A stretch of DNA of 64,000 bases from Pseudomonadota bacterium (GTDB taxonomy: Bacteria; Pseudomonadota; Alphaproteobacteria; Sphingomonadales; Sphingomonadaceae). The position numbers and the translations under genes are program-made. Positions 17,801 through 25,514 of the stretch are shown here, piece after piece; positions within the stretch are counted from its first letter, which is position 1; the number at the start of each line of letters is the position of its first letter. The notes below the pieces were generated by a model. The model worked only from the letters and a program-made list of their open reading frames with translations. It had not been told where the DNA came from and made no database searches. Location: contig JAEWIL010000203.1 of assembly GCA_023387085.1 (NCBI GenBank), forward strand, positions 1-64,000, in the 5' to 3' direction.

Positions 17801-18043
17801 CTGCGAACTGAAATAGAGCAGGCCGTCGATGCCGGTGAGCTGCTGTTCCAGCACCTGCGTAACGCTGTTCTCGATCGCTTCGGCCGATGCGCCCGGATAG
17901 GAAGCGCGAATATTGACCTGCGCGGGCGCGATATCGGGATATTGTTCGATCGGCAGCGAAAAAAGCGCGCCGAGCCCGCCGAGCATGACGACGATCGCCA
18001 GCACCCAAGCGAAAATCGGCCGATCGATAAAGACGCGCGACAT
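14843..18043 (-). CDS. RND multidrug efflux permease (HAE-1 family, AcrB/MexB-like)
   Basis: 1066-residue inner-membrane proton antiporter that extrudes hydrophobic drugs and solvents through the adaptor and outer-membrane channel. It has the twelve-helix RND layout, with an N-terminal helix after MSRVFIDRPIFAW and large periplasmic loops (~30-335 and ~560-870). The proton-relay pair is in TM4 (GLLVDDAIVVVENVERL, ~400) and the relay Lys in TM10 (LAAKNAILMIEF, ~950). Length is standard for HAE-1 rather than heavy-metal (HME) pumps. Gap to the adaptor stop is 6 bases. Substrates cannot be told from sequence. Confidence 0.95.
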   Translation of the reverse strand: MSRVFIDRPIFAWVLAIVVMLGGLGALFSLPIEQYPDIAPAQVNIRASYPGASAEAIENSVTQVLEQQLTGIDGLLYFSSQSSSRGQATITAIFAKGTDPDIAQVQVQNKIASAISRLPQQVQSQGIRVTKANSDTLLLVGVYDTTDTRSFQDVSDYLSSNIQDPLSRVEGVGDVNVFGSPHAMRIWLNPQRLAAVSLMPGDVVNAITAQNAEVAAGEVGGTPAPKGQMLNATVTAQSRLQTAEQFENIVLKTLPDGSSVRIKDIARVEIGAENYATIVRINGHPGAGMSISLSPGSDALETADRVKTRMEELSADFPDGLTYSYANDATAFIKLSVSEVQKSLFEAILLVVLVMFVFLQSWRAVLIPAIAVPVVLLGTFGVFYILGFTINTLTLFGLTLAIGLLVDDAIVVVENVERLMEENPGMSAREATIESMKELQVALIAIALVLSAVFLPMAFFGGSTGVIYRQFSVTIVSAMALSVLVALILSPALTSTLLKPRLAHGEAPEGPHRFPRFHAAMKRAQDGFNTRFDNTVKRYVGSVTKVVDRKWRFLGLYLLILALLAILFVRLPGGFLPNEDQGRVSIQFRLPAGATQERTLEVRDQIEKYLLTQEKANVGALFLVAGGGGGGGAVGQNTGQGFINLVDWDSRPGKENTADAIADRTRKALSGLRDAQIFALVPGAVRGLGDTSGFTMEFQNRGGMSREEFIAARDKLLDMANANPKLTSVRLSDLPDVATLKIDVDTQRLTAYGLTNADVNNTLSTAWGGRYVNDFIDKGRVKRVYVQGDAQYRAKPEDLGQWYVRSSDGEMSPFSAFADIGWSTTPSSTSRFQGVPAFEISGQPAAGTSSGEAMDEMERMAAEIPGTSVAWAGSSYQERLSSGQAPLLYALSLLVVFLCLAALYESWSIPLAVLLIIPLGLVGSVFAVTLRGLENDVYLQIGLLTTMGLAAKNAILMIEFAEQEERKGKRVIEAAIEAARIRLRPILMTSFAFIFGVLPLAIATGAGANSRVAIGTAVIGGMLTAALLAIFFIPLFFVLVRRGVRDGLAAVRARFGRKDGGTGVTT

Positions 18044-18049
18044 GGGGGC

Positions 18050-19228
18050 TTATTTACCTTTCGCCCCGGCGTCCTTGCCTGCGGGTGCCCCCAACCGCTG
18101 CGGACTGTTTGCCGGAACCGGCTTGATCGGCGCGCCCTGCTTCAGGTTGCCGACCCCCTGCGTGATCACCTTTTCGCCGGGCTTCAGCCCGTCGGTGACG
18201 ACCCAGTTGGGTCCGGCGGTGCGGTCGGCGACGATCTTGCGCCGCGCCGCCTTGTTGTCCTTGCCGACCAGATAGACGAAGGCCGATCCGTCGAAATCGC
18301 GCTGCACCGCGGCCTGCGGCACGAGGATCGCGGTCGGGTTGATCGCCTGGTCGAACAAGGCGGTCACGAACATGCCGGGCAGCAGCAAGCCTTGCGGATT
18401 CGGGAAGCGCGCGCGCAGCGTCACCGTTCCGGTTTCCTCGCTGACCGTCACCTCCGAGAATTGAACCGTGCCGGGAAGCGCATAATCGCTGCCATCCTCC
18501 AGCTTCAGGCGCACCGACGTGCCGCCCGGCGTCACCCCGCCGCTCGCGAGCGCCTGGCGCAGGCGAATGAGGTCGGCGCTCGACTGCTGCATGTCGACAT
18601 AGATCGGGTCGGTCCGCTTGATGACCGCGAGCGGCGTCGCCTGGCTCGCGCTGACGAGCCCGCCGGGAGTGACGAGCGAGCGGCCGATGCGGCCGCTGAT
18701 CGGCGCCGATACGTTGGTGAAGCGCAGGTTGATCCGCGCGGTTTCGAGCGCCGCGGCACTTTGCGCGACTGCTGCCCGCGCGCTGCGGGCCTGCGCCAGC
18801 GCGTCGCTGTAATCCTGTGCGGCGACGGCCTGGATTTTCGCGAGCGGTTCGAAGCGTTTGGCCTTTTCCTCGGCCGCCTGCGCGCTGGCGCGCGCGCTCG
18901 CGAGGTTCGCCTGCGCCTGATCGACCGCCGCGCGATAGAGGCTCGCATCGATCTGGTAGAGCGGCTGGCCCGCGCGGACGATCCCGCCTTCGGTGAACAG
19001 GCGTCGCTGCACGATGCCGTTGACCTGCGGCCGGACTTCGCTCGTCTCGAAGGCGACGGTGCGGCCGCCGAGCGACGTCGTCACCGGCACCGCTTCCTGC
19101 TTGACGATGATATAGCCGACCTCGGCGGACCGGTTGCCGCCCTTGTCTTGTTTGTCCGAACAGGCGCCCAGCGAAAGCATCGCGACGCTCAGGGCTCCGG
19201 CGAGAAGCAGCGGCCTTGTCTTCGTCAT
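18050..19228 (-). CDS. RND efflux periplasmic adaptor lipoprotein (AcrA/MexA-like)
   Basis: 392-residue membrane fusion protein. A signal peptide with lipobox LSLGAC (Cys ~20) is followed by the barrel-sandwich hybrid domain (EVRPQVNGIVQRRLFTEGG and the returning VSAPISGRIGRSLVTPGG), a coiled-coil hairpin (~100-165), beta-barrel and membrane-proximal domains. The ATG at 19228 gives a proper n-region; the frame runs on upstream through kduI only as a shadow. First gene of the operon, divergent from kduI. It holds the pump and outer-membrane factor together. Confidence 0.94.
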   Translation of the reverse strand: MTKTRPLLLAGALSVAMLSLGACSDKQDKGGNRSAEVGYIIVKQEAVPVTTSLGGRTVAFETSEVRPQVNGIVQRRLFTEGGIVRAGQPLYQIDASLYRAAVDQAQANLASARASAQAAEEKAKRFEPLAKIQAVAAQDYSDALAQARSARAAVAQSAAALETARINLRFTNVSAPISGRIGRSLVTPGGLVSASQATPLAVIKRTDPIYVDMQQSSADLIRLRQALASGGVTPGGTSVRLKLEDGSDYALPGTVQFSEVTVSEETGTVTLRARFPNPQGLLLPGMFVTALFDQAINPTAILVPQAAVQRDFDGSAFVYLVGKDNKAARRKIVADRTAGPNWVVTDGLKPGEKVITQGVGNLKQGAPIKPVPANSPQRLGAPAGKDAGAKGK

Positions 19229-19321
19229 TCGAAATATCCGGTCTCGGTTGTGCCGGGCGGCTGGGGAGTCGGCGCTATTCAGCCGAATGACAGGGGCCAT
19301 GCAAGCGGTTTCAGGGCTTTG

Positions 19322-19337
19322 CGACAAAGTACGACAA
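19322..19337 (-). promoter_or_regulatory. Direct repeat TTGTCG-N4-TTGTCG upstream of the efflux operon
   Basis: On the minus strand the sequence is TTGTCGTACTTTGTCG: two identical hexamers one helical turn (10 bases) apart, 94 bases before the adaptor start. Such tandem half-sites are typical of OmpR-class response regulators. No regulator gene adjoins the operon, so binding is inferred only. Confidence 0.35.
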
Positions 19338-19375
19338 TTTCGTCTCCGGCTCCGTCGCCGGCCCGGCAATCGATA

Positions 19376-19402
19376 TTGACACCGGTTACCATCGGTTATA
19401 GC
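19376..19402 (+). promoter_or_regulatory. Putative kduI promoter with overlapping uronate-regulator operator
   Basis: TTGACA at 19376-19381 looks like a -35 box, with TATAGC at 19397-19402 as a -10 candidate (spacing 15, short). Overlapping the -35 is GACACCGGTTAC (19378-19389), which matches 10 of 12 bases of the perfect palindrome GACACCGGTGTC found before the hydratase gene at 23351-23362. Recurrence at both ends of the uronate island suggests an operator for the LacI protein at 22170-23222. Confidence 0.5.
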
Positions 19403-19459
19403 AGTCAAGCCTGACGATGCACCGCGACATCGCGAGATTTTTTCGACGAGGATGCCATA

Positions 19460-20296
19460 ATGTTCTGCAAAATCTATCACGCGACCCACCCCGACATGAT
19501 GGAATGTGTCGACAACGGGGCGTTGCGCGATCGCTATCTCGTTGGCGGCATGTTCGAGGATGGCAAGGTCAACCTCAACTATTCGCATAACGAACGCTTC
19601 GTCATCGGCGGCGCGGTGCCCAAAGGCGCGCCGCTGAAGCTGCCGGAGCAGGCCGAACCGGCGTCGGCGGCGGGGCATCCCTTCCTCGAGCGGCGCGAAA
19701 TGGCGGCGGTCAACATCGGTACGACGGGCGCGATCAGCGTCGATGGTCGGCGGTTCGAGATGAAGAACAAGGAATGCCTCTACATCCCGATGGGGTCGAA
19801 AGATGTCGTGTTCGAGGGCGAAGGCGCGCGCTTCTATCTGGCCTCCCTCCCGGCGCACAAGACCTGCCCGATCAAGCATATCACGCTCGATCAGGCGAAC
19901 CCGCTGGCGCGCGGCGACCTCGCCAATTCGAACCAGCGGACAATCTATCAGCTCGTGATCCCCGGTGTGTGCGAAAGCGCGCAACTGCTCCTCGGCCTGA
20001 CCGTGCTCGAGGAAGGCAGCGTATGGAACACGATGCCGCCGCATCTCCACGACCGGCGCAGCGAAATCTATCTCTATTTCGACCTGCCCGAGGAGAATGA
20101 CCGCATCTTCCACTATATGGGCGAACCCGACAGCATGCGGCACATCGTGATTGCGAACGAAGAAGCGGTGATCAGCCCGCCCTGGTCGGTCCACATGGGG
20201 TCGGGGACGAAGAAATATGCTTTCATCTGGGCGATGGGCGGCGAGAATCTCGACTATACCGACATGAACGTCCTCGACATTTGCCAGCTGAAGTGA
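19460..20296 (+). CDS. kduI: 5-keto-4-deoxyuronate isomerase KduI
   Basis: 278-residue cupin enzyme. It converts 5-keto-4-deoxyuronate (from unsaturated uronic acids released by polysaccharide lyases) to 2,5-diketo-3-deoxygluconate. Family start [23 protein letters not shown] and the cupin metal site ([16 protein letters not shown], ~193-208, with His/His/Glu ligands) are visible, and the length equals E. coli KduI. Cytoplasmic. First gene of kduI-kduD, followed by kdgK, so the three enzymes lead to 2-keto-3-deoxy-6-phosphogluconate. Confidence 0.95.
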   Translation: MFCKIYHATHPDMMECVDNGALRDRYLVGGMFEDGKVNLNYSHNERFVIGGAVPKGAPLKLPEQAEPASAAGHPFLERREMAAVNIGTTGAISVDGRRFEMKNKECLYIPMGSKDVVFEGEGARFYLASLPAHKTCPIKHITLDQANPLARGDLANSNQRTIYQLVIPGVCESAQLLLGLTVLEEGSVWNTMPPHLHDRRSEIYLYFDLPEENDRIFHYMGEPDSMRHIVIANEEAVISPPWSVHMGSGTKKYAFIWAMGGENLDYTDMNVLDICQLK

Positions 20297-21051
20297 TGGC
20301 CGGCATGTTCGACCTCACTGGAAAAGTCGCGCTCGTCACCGGCGCCAATACCGGAATCGGACAGGGGATCGCGCTTGCGCTCGCCGGAGCCGGAGCGGAT
20401 ATCGCCGCCGCCGGCCGTTCGCCGGCCGCCGAAACCGTTGCCAAGGTCCGCGAACTCGGGCGGAAGGGCGAAAACTTTGCTGCCGACCTGTCGAGCGTCG
20501 GCGCGGTGCAACCGCTCGTCGACACGGTGCTCGCCGAGTTCGGGCGCATCGACATCCTCGTCAACAACGCCGGGATCATCCGCCGCGCCGACGCGGTCGA
20601 CTTCACCGAAGCCGACTGGGATGCGGTGATGGATACCAATCTCAAGACGCTTTTCTTCCTGTGCCAGAGCGTCGGGCGGCACATGATCGCGCGCGGAAGC
20701 GGCAAGATCATCAACATCGCCTCGATGCTCACCTTCCAGGGCGGTATCCGCGTCCCGAGCTACACCGCGTCCAAATCGGGCGTCGGCGGCCTGACCAAGC
20801 TGCTCGCGAACGAATGGGCGGCGAAGGGCATCCAGGTCAACGCGATCGCGCCCGGCTATATTGCAACAAACAACACGATCGGCTTGCAGGCCGACGAAAC
20901 GCGCAACCGCCAGATTGTCGAGCGCATTCCCGCAGGCCGCTGGGGCGATCCCGCCGATCTCGGCGGTGCCGCGGTATTCCTCGCCTCGGCGGCGTCGGAC
21001 TATGTGCAGGGCCATATCCTCGCCGTCGACGGCGGCTGGCTCGCGCGGTAA
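20296..21051 (+). CDS. kduD: 2-dehydro-3-deoxy-D-gluconate 5-dehydrogenase KduD
   Basis: 251-residue short-chain dehydrogenase. It reduces 2,5-diketo-3-deoxygluconate to 2-keto-3-deoxygluconate with NADH. The nucleotide loop TGANTGIGQG lies near residue 16, NNAG near 90 and the catalytic YTASK near 155; VQVNAIAPGYIATNNT is the typical KduD C-terminal block. I chose the ATG that overlaps the kduI stop by one base (TGATG). A second ATG nine bases on is possible. Coupled to kduI. Confidence 0.92.
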   Translation: MAGMFDLTGKVALVTGANTGIGQGIALALAGAGADIAAAGRSPAAETVAKVRELGRKGENFAADLSSVGAVQPLVDTVLAEFGRIDILVNNAGIIRRADAVDFTEADWDAVMDTNLKTLFFLCQSVGRHMIARGSGKIINIASMLTFQGGIRVPSYTASKSGVGGLTKLLANEWAAKGIQVNAIAPGYIATNNTIGLQADETRNRQIVERIPAGRWGDPADLGGAAVFLASAASDYVQGHILAVDGGWLAR

Positions 21052-21067
21052 GCAAACCCAAGGCGGG

Positions 21068-21136
21068 CTGAGCTTGTCGAAGCACCGTCCTGCCTTCTAC
21101 TGCTCAAGGAAAAGAACGGCCCTTCGACAAACTCGG
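21068..21136. repeat. Intergenic palindromic repeat (CTTGTCGAAG type)
   Basis: CTGAGCTTGTCGAAG at 21068-21082 is answered by CTTCGACAAACTCGG at 21122-21136 (13 of 15 complementary). It fills the kduD-kdgK gap and would form a hairpin in the transcript. Sphingomonad genomes carry many short repeats of this look, recalled from experience. Only this copy is in the window. Confidence 0.6.
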
Positions 21137-21152
21137 GGCGAACGGAGTTGCG

Positions 21153-22166
21153 ATGGCATACGGCAAGCTGGTCTTCTTCGGCGAATTGCTGATCCGCCTC
21201 ACCGCGCCGGGTAACGAGCTGCTGATGCAGTCGCCGTCGCTCGCGCTCCATGTCGGCGGCGCCGAGGCGAATGTCGCGATCGGGCTCGCGCACCTCGGCC
21301 ATGACACCGCCATGATCGGTAAGGTCCCTTCCAATGCGCTGGGTCGCGGCGCGGTGGCGGCGGTGCGCGGCGCGAATGTCGATTGCTCCGCCGTCACCAC
21401 CGGTTCCGGACGCATGGGCCTCTATTTCCTCAGCGTCGGTACCGGGCTGCGTGCGTCCGAGATCGTCTATGATCGCGAGGGGTCGAGTTTCGCGGCGACG
21501 GGACCGGAAGACTATGATTTCGACCGGCTGCTCGCCGGCGCGCGGCTGCTCCATCTTTCGGGCATCACCCCCGCGCTCGGTCCGCGCCCGGCCGCCGCGG
21601 CACTTGCCGCCGCGCGCGCGGCGAAGCGGCTCGGTGTCCCGGTCAGCTTCGACGGCAATTATCGCGCGATGCTGTGGGAGGCCTGGGACAGCGATCCGCG
21701 TGCGATCCTGTCCGAGCTGATCGGCATGGCAGACATCCTGTTCGGCAACCATCGCGATCTGTCGCTGGTGCTGGGTCGCGAGTTCGGCGGCGACGGCGAG
21801 GACCGGCGGCGCGAAGCGGCGGACGCGGGCTTTGCCGCGTTTCCGGGCCTCAAAATGATCGCATCGACGGCGCGCCATGTGCTGACCGCCGATCACCACC
21901 GTATCGCCGCGCGCGCCGACCTGCGCGACGGCGCGCACCAGACGGGCGAGATCGACGTCACCGGCATCGTCGACCGCATCGGCGCGGGCGATGCGTTTGC
22001 GGCGGCAGTACTCCACGCGCATCTGGCAGGCGGCAACGCGCGCGCGATGGCCGAAACCGGCCTCGCGCTGACCTGCCTCAAACATTCGCTGCCGGGCGAC
22101 GCGAGCCGTTTCACACAGGCCGACATCGACGCATTTCACGCCGGAGGCCTCGACGTCCGGCGCTAG
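21153..22166 (+). CDS. kdgK: 2-keto-3-deoxygluconate kinase KdgK
   Basis: 337-residue PfkB-family sugar kinase that makes 2-keto-3-deoxy-6-phosphogluconate, the entry to the lower Entner-Doudoroff pathway. The early Gly-Gly motif is seen as LHVGGAEANVAIGLAHLG (~32-50). The PfkB signature with catalytic Asp is DRIGAGDAFAAA (~275-286). GGAG stands 6 bases before the ATG. It ends 3 bases from the convergent LacI gene. The neighbours kduI/kduD and uxaC/uxuB all converge on its substrate. Confidence 0.92.
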   Translation: MAYGKLVFFGELLIRLTAPGNELLMQSPSLALHVGGAEANVAIGLAHLGHDTAMIGKVPSNALGRGAVAAVRGANVDCSAVTTGSGRMGLYFLSVGTGLRASEIVYDREGSSFAATGPEDYDFDRLLAGARLLHLSGITPALGPRPAAAALAAARAAKRLGVPVSFDGNYRAMLWEAWDSDPRAILSELIGMADILFGNHRDLSLVLGREFGGDGEDRRREAADAGFAAFPGLKMIASTARHVLTADHHRIAARADLRDGAHQTGEIDVTGIVDRIGAGDAFAAAVLHAHLAGGNARAMAETGLALTCLKHSLPGDASRFTQADIDAFHAGGLDVRR

Positions 22167-22169
22167 ACC

Positions 22170-23222
22170 CTAGCGTTTCGCGGCGGCGACAGACTGGCGT
22201 TCGATGAAGGTCGACGCCATCACCGGGCTCTCGCCCTCGACGATCTTCGCGTTCGGCCCCAGAAAATCGGCCACCAGGGTGCGCGCGGCGCGCGTTCCCA
22301 TCTCCCGGATCGGCCAGCGCACCGTGCTCAGCGCCGGCCAGATGTGCGTCGCGGTCGGCGAATCGTCGAAGCCGATGATCGACAGATCGTCCGGCACTGC
22401 GATGCCCTTGCCGTGCGCGACGCTCATCACGCCCGCCGCCATTTCGTCGTTCGAACAGAAGATCGCGGTCGGCGGGGGTGCGAGCGACAGCAGTTTCTCG
22501 CCCGCCTCGATCCCGGCGGCGTAACGATAATTGCCAGGAACATAGAGTTCGTCCGGCAGCGACAGGCCGGCATCGGCCATCGCCTCGCGAAATCCTTCCT
22601 CGCGTTCGGCGGCCGAGCGGAAGCCGACGGGACCGCGCACGAAGCCGATCCGGCGATGCCCGAGCGCGACGAGCCGCCTGACCGCTTCGCCGACGACTTC
22701 GCGGTCGTTCGACGACACGCAATGCTTTGCATCGTCGAGCAACGCCGACCCGACCCGCACGTATCGAACGCCCAGATCCTCGCACAGCTTGGCCAGTTCG
22801 TCGTTCTCGGAAATCGGCGGCAGCAGCATCGCACCGATCGGCCGCTGCTTTTCGAGGAAGATGCGAACATCGTCGAGCATCCGGTCCGATTCGCGATCGA
22901 CCGGACGGACGAGTAGCGCGAGGTCGCTGTCCTTGATCGCGTCGAGCACACCCTGCTGAAAATTGAGCACCGTCTGCGCGTTCGGGTTGTCGTGGAGCAG
23001 CGCGATCAGGAAGTTACGCCGGAAAGCAAGCGCGCGCGCCTGCGGGTTGGGAACGAAGCCAAGCTGATCGATCGCTCCCTGTACTGCCTTGCGCGTTTTC
23101 TCGCTGATGAATTCGGAGCGGTTGATAACCCGGCTGACGGTTTTCTTGGATACTCCGGCGAGCGCCGCCACGTCATTGATCGTCGGTTGCTTGCCCGTCT
23201 TGCCGGTCGTTCGTCCCGCCAT
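22170..23222 (-). CDS. LacI-family transcriptional regulator of the uronate island
   Basis: 350-residue repressor. The N-terminal helix-turn-helix reads INDVAALAGVSKKTVSRVIN (~14-33) with the hinge region LGFVPNPQARALA; the rest is a periplasmic-binding-protein-like sensor domain (~65-345). It is divergent from the hydratase-exuT-uxaC-uxuB operon and convergent with kdgK. It probably represses both arms through GACACCGGT-type sites at 19378 and 23351 and is released by a uronate intermediate such as 2-keto-3-deoxygluconate. The inducer is inferred. Confidence 0.88.
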   Translation of the reverse strand: MAGRTTGKTGKQPTINDVAALAGVSKKTVSRVINRSEFISEKTRKAVQGAIDQLGFVPNPQARALAFRRNFLIALLHDNPNAQTVLNFQQGVLDAIKDSDLALLVRPVDRESDRMLDDVRIFLEKQRPIGAMLLPPISENDELAKLCEDLGVRYVRVGSALLDDAKHCVSSNDREVVGEAVRRLVALGHRRIGFVRGPVGFRSAAEREEGFREAMADAGLSLPDELYVPGNYRYAAGIEAGEKLLSLAPPPTAIFCSNDEMAAGVMSVAHGKGIAVPDDLSIIGFDDSPTATHIWPALSTVRWPIREMGTRAARTLVADFLGPNAKIVEGESPVMASTFIERQSVAAAKR

Positions 23223-23348
23223 AAATACGCTTTCTCTCCATCGTGCCGGCGCATCCTTGACGGACGGCCCCAGCTTTCCGGCCCGATTGAATCCCTGTGA
23301 GCGTTCGGGAACGCAAAATCAACCGTACCCGCGGCTAATCGCTTGCCT

Positions 23349-23362
23349 TTGACACCGGTGTC
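23349..23362 (+). promoter_or_regulatory. Palindromic operator GACACCGGTGTC with TTGACA overlap
   Basis: GACACCGGTGTC at 23351-23362 is a perfect 12-bp palindrome with a central CG, the style of LacI-family operators. TTGACA (23349-23354) overlaps it and may be a -35 box, though no good -10 follows at normal spacing. It lies between the LacI gene and the hydratase, 38 bases before the latter's ATG. A 10/12 copy precedes kduI. Confidence 0.65.
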
Positions 23363-23399
23363 TTTTAGAACGGACCTTGGAAGAGGGAAAAGGACGAAA

Positions 23400-24185
23400 A
23401 TGCCGGCGAGCGAAGAACAGCAGAATATTGCCCGGGCGTTTCTTTCGGCGCGCGCAAAAAAGACACCGCTTACCTCCTATCCGGGGCCGCTGCCGGAAAC
23501 CATGGCGGATGCGTACGGCATCCAGGATACGGCGATCGCGATCGACGGGCGCCGCATCGGCGGCTGGAAAGTCGGCCGCATCGCGGACGATCTGGTCGAT
23601 GCCTATGGCGACAACCGGCTCGCCGGCCCCATTTTCAGCGACGAGATTTTCGACGGCGCGGCGGGCGACGGTCCCGTCATGCCTGTTTATGCAGCGGGCT
23701 TTGCAGCGGCCGAGGCGGAAGTGCTGCTTTGTTTCGGCACGGTGGGCGAGCGCGATCACGACCGTGAATCGATCAAGGGATGCATCGCCGCGGTCCATGC
23801 GGGAATCGAGATCGCAAGTTCGCCCTTTCCGGCGATCAACCGCCATGGACCGGCCGTCACCGCGTCCGACTATGGCAATAACAAGGGACTGGTGGTCGGC
23901 CCCGCGATCCCGGACTGGCGCGATGTCGACCTGATCCGCATGCCGGTCGAATTTTTCATCGACGACGCCCGCGTCGGCGCCGCGACGATGGAAACGATGC
24001 TCGACGGACCGTTCGGCGCGGCGCTGTTTCTGGTCCGCACCCTGCGAAGACGCGGCATCGCGATTCCGCCGGGTACCTGGGTATCGACCGGCGCGATCAC
24101 CGGAATTCACGAAATCGCACCCGGCCAAAGGGGTGAAGCATTGTTCGACGGAAAAATCCGCGTCCGTTGCTCGATTACGAGCTAA
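23400..24185 (+). CDS. 2-keto-4-pentenoate hydratase-like protein (fumarylacetoacetate hydrolase superfamily)
   Basis: 261-residue protein resembling MhpD/HpcG hydratases, which add water to 2-hydroxypenta-2,4-dienoates. Metal-binding EAE is in FAAAEAEVLLCFG (~100-112); other family blocks are HAGIEIASS (~135), DYGNNKGLVVG (~158) and STGAITGIHEIAPG (~230). The ATG at 23400 follows AAAAGGA; codons upstream in frame lie in the operator. First gene of the transporter-uxaC-uxuB operon. No step of known glucuronate breakdown needs such a hydratase, so its substrate here is unknown; it may act on an enol or deoxy-keto acid derived from a uronate. Confidence 0.75.
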   Translation: MPASEEQQNIARAFLSARAKKTPLTSYPGPLPETMADAYGIQDTAIAIDGRRIGGWKVGRIADDLVDAYGDNRLAGPIFSDEIFDGAAGDGPVMPVYAAGFAAAEAEVLLCFGTVGERDHDRESIKGCIAAVHAGIEIASSPFPAINRHGPAVTASDYGNNKGLVVGPAIPDWRDVDLIRMPVEFFIDDARVGAATMETMLDGPFGAALFLVRTLRRRGIAIPPGTWVSTGAITGIHEIAPGQRGEALFDGKIRVRCSITS

Positions 24186-24206
24186 GCTCAGCATTGGGAG
24201 AGTGGT

Positions 24207-25514
24207 ATGGCAGAGGCAACCGCGGGTATAACCCCGCCCGCGCAGCGTGCGGGTCGCTACCGCTGGATCATCGTGGCGCTGCTCTTCGCCGCGACGACGG
24301 TCAATTATATCGACCGCACGATGCTCGGCCTGCTCGCTCCCGTTCTCGGCGACGAGATGCGGTGGAGTGAGAATGATTATGGCAACATCGTCACCGCCTT
24401 TCAGGCCGCCTATGCCGTCGGCTTTCTGTTGATGGGCTGGCTGATCGACCGGTTCGGCCCCAGGATCGGCTATGCCATCGCGATCTCGGTCTGGACGGTC
24501 GGGCATGTCGCTCACGGTTTTGCCGGGTCTGTGGTTTCCTTCATGCTGGCACGTTCGGTGCTTGGGGTCGGCGAAGCCGGCCACTTTCCCTCGGTCGTTC
24601 GCGCGTCGAGCGAATGGTTCCCGCAAAAGGAGCGCGCCTATGCGATCGGGTGGGTCAACAGCGCGACGACGATCGGTGTCATCCTGACCGCGCCGACATT
24701 ATGGCTGTTCATGACGCTGTTCGGCTTCGACTGGCGAGAAACCTTCATTTACACCGGTCTTTTCGGCGTCATCCTTTTGCTGCTCTGGCTTCGTCTCTAC
24801 AGCAATCCGCGCGAAAGCGGGAAAGTGAGCGAAGCCGAACTTGCGTGGATCGAGCATGATCCGCCCGAAAGGGTCGAGCGCATCGGCTGGGCGCGCATCG
24901 TCACCAAGCGCGAGGCCTGGGCGTTCGCCGCCGCCAAATTCCTGACCGATCCGGTCTGGTTCCTGATGCTGTTCTGGCTGCCCAAATATTTCGCCACCAC
25001 TTATGATGTCGATTTGAAGGTCGTGCTGCTGCCGATGATCATCATGTATCTGTTGTCCGACGTCGGCAGCATTGCCGGCGGCTGGGTGTCGTCGAAGCTG
25101 ATCCACAGCGGGCGCAGCGTCAATTTTGCGCGCAAGGCGACGATGCTGGGCGCCGGATGTTGCGTGTTGCCGCTGTTGGTCGTTACCGGGATCGCCAATA
25201 TGTGGCTCGCGGTGCTGCTGATCGGCGTCGCGCTCGCGGGGCACCAGGCCTTTTCCTCGACCTTGCTGTCGACGCCGCCGGACATGTTCCCGAAACGCGC
25301 GGTCGGATCGGTGATCGGGCTCGGCGGTTTCATGGGCGGTATTGGCGGAATGATCATGGCGAAGTCGACCGGCCTCGTGCTCGATGCGACGGGAGGCAAT
25401 TACACCTTGATCTTCGCGGTGTGCACGATCGTCTATTTCCTCGCGGTGTTCGCGATCCATCTGCTGAGCCCGCGCCTTGAGCCGGTCGCAGTGGAAAGCG
25501 CCGCCGCCGCATGA
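24207..25514 (+). CDS. exuT: MFS hexuronate transporter (ExuT-like, ACS family)
   Basis: 435-residue major facilitator with twelve hydrophobic segments. The N-terminus TTVNYIDRTMLGLLAPVL and loop motif GWLIDRFGPRIGY (~72-84) are typical of anion:cation symporters such as ExuT/GudP. GVGEAGHFPSVVRASSEWFPQKERA (in TM4-5 region) is the family fingerprint. It probably imports D-glucuronate or unsaturated uronates from the periplasm with protons. RBS GGGAGAG before the ATG. Its stop overlaps uxaC by 4 bases. The substrate is inferred from uxaC/uxuB. Confidence 0.88.
   Translation: MAEATAGITPPAQRAGRYRWIIVALLFAATTVNYIDRTMLGLLAPVLGDEMRWSENDYGNIVTAFQAAYAVGFLLMGWLIDRFGPRIGYAIAISVWTVGHVAHGFAGSVVSFMLARSVLGVGEAGHFPSVVRASSEWFPQKERAYAIGWVNSATTIGVILTAPTLWLFMTLFGFDWRETFIYTGLFGVILLLLWLRLYSNPRESGKVSEAELAWIEHDPPERVERIGWARIVTKREAWAFAAAKFLTDPVWFLMLFWLPKYFATTYDVDLKVVLLPMIIMYLLSDVGSIAGGWVSSKLIHSGRSVNFARKATMLGAGCCVLPLLVVTGIANMWLAVLLIGVALAGHQAFSSTLLSTPPDMFPKRAVGSVIGLGGFMGGIGGMIMAKSTGLVLDATGGNYTLIFAVCTIVYFLAVFAIHLLSPRLEPVAVESAAAA

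Noticed and set aside
19229..20194. N-terminal extension of the RND adaptor reaching into kduI
   Set aside because: The lipoprotein signal peptide begins at 19228; the upstream part is kduI read backwards.
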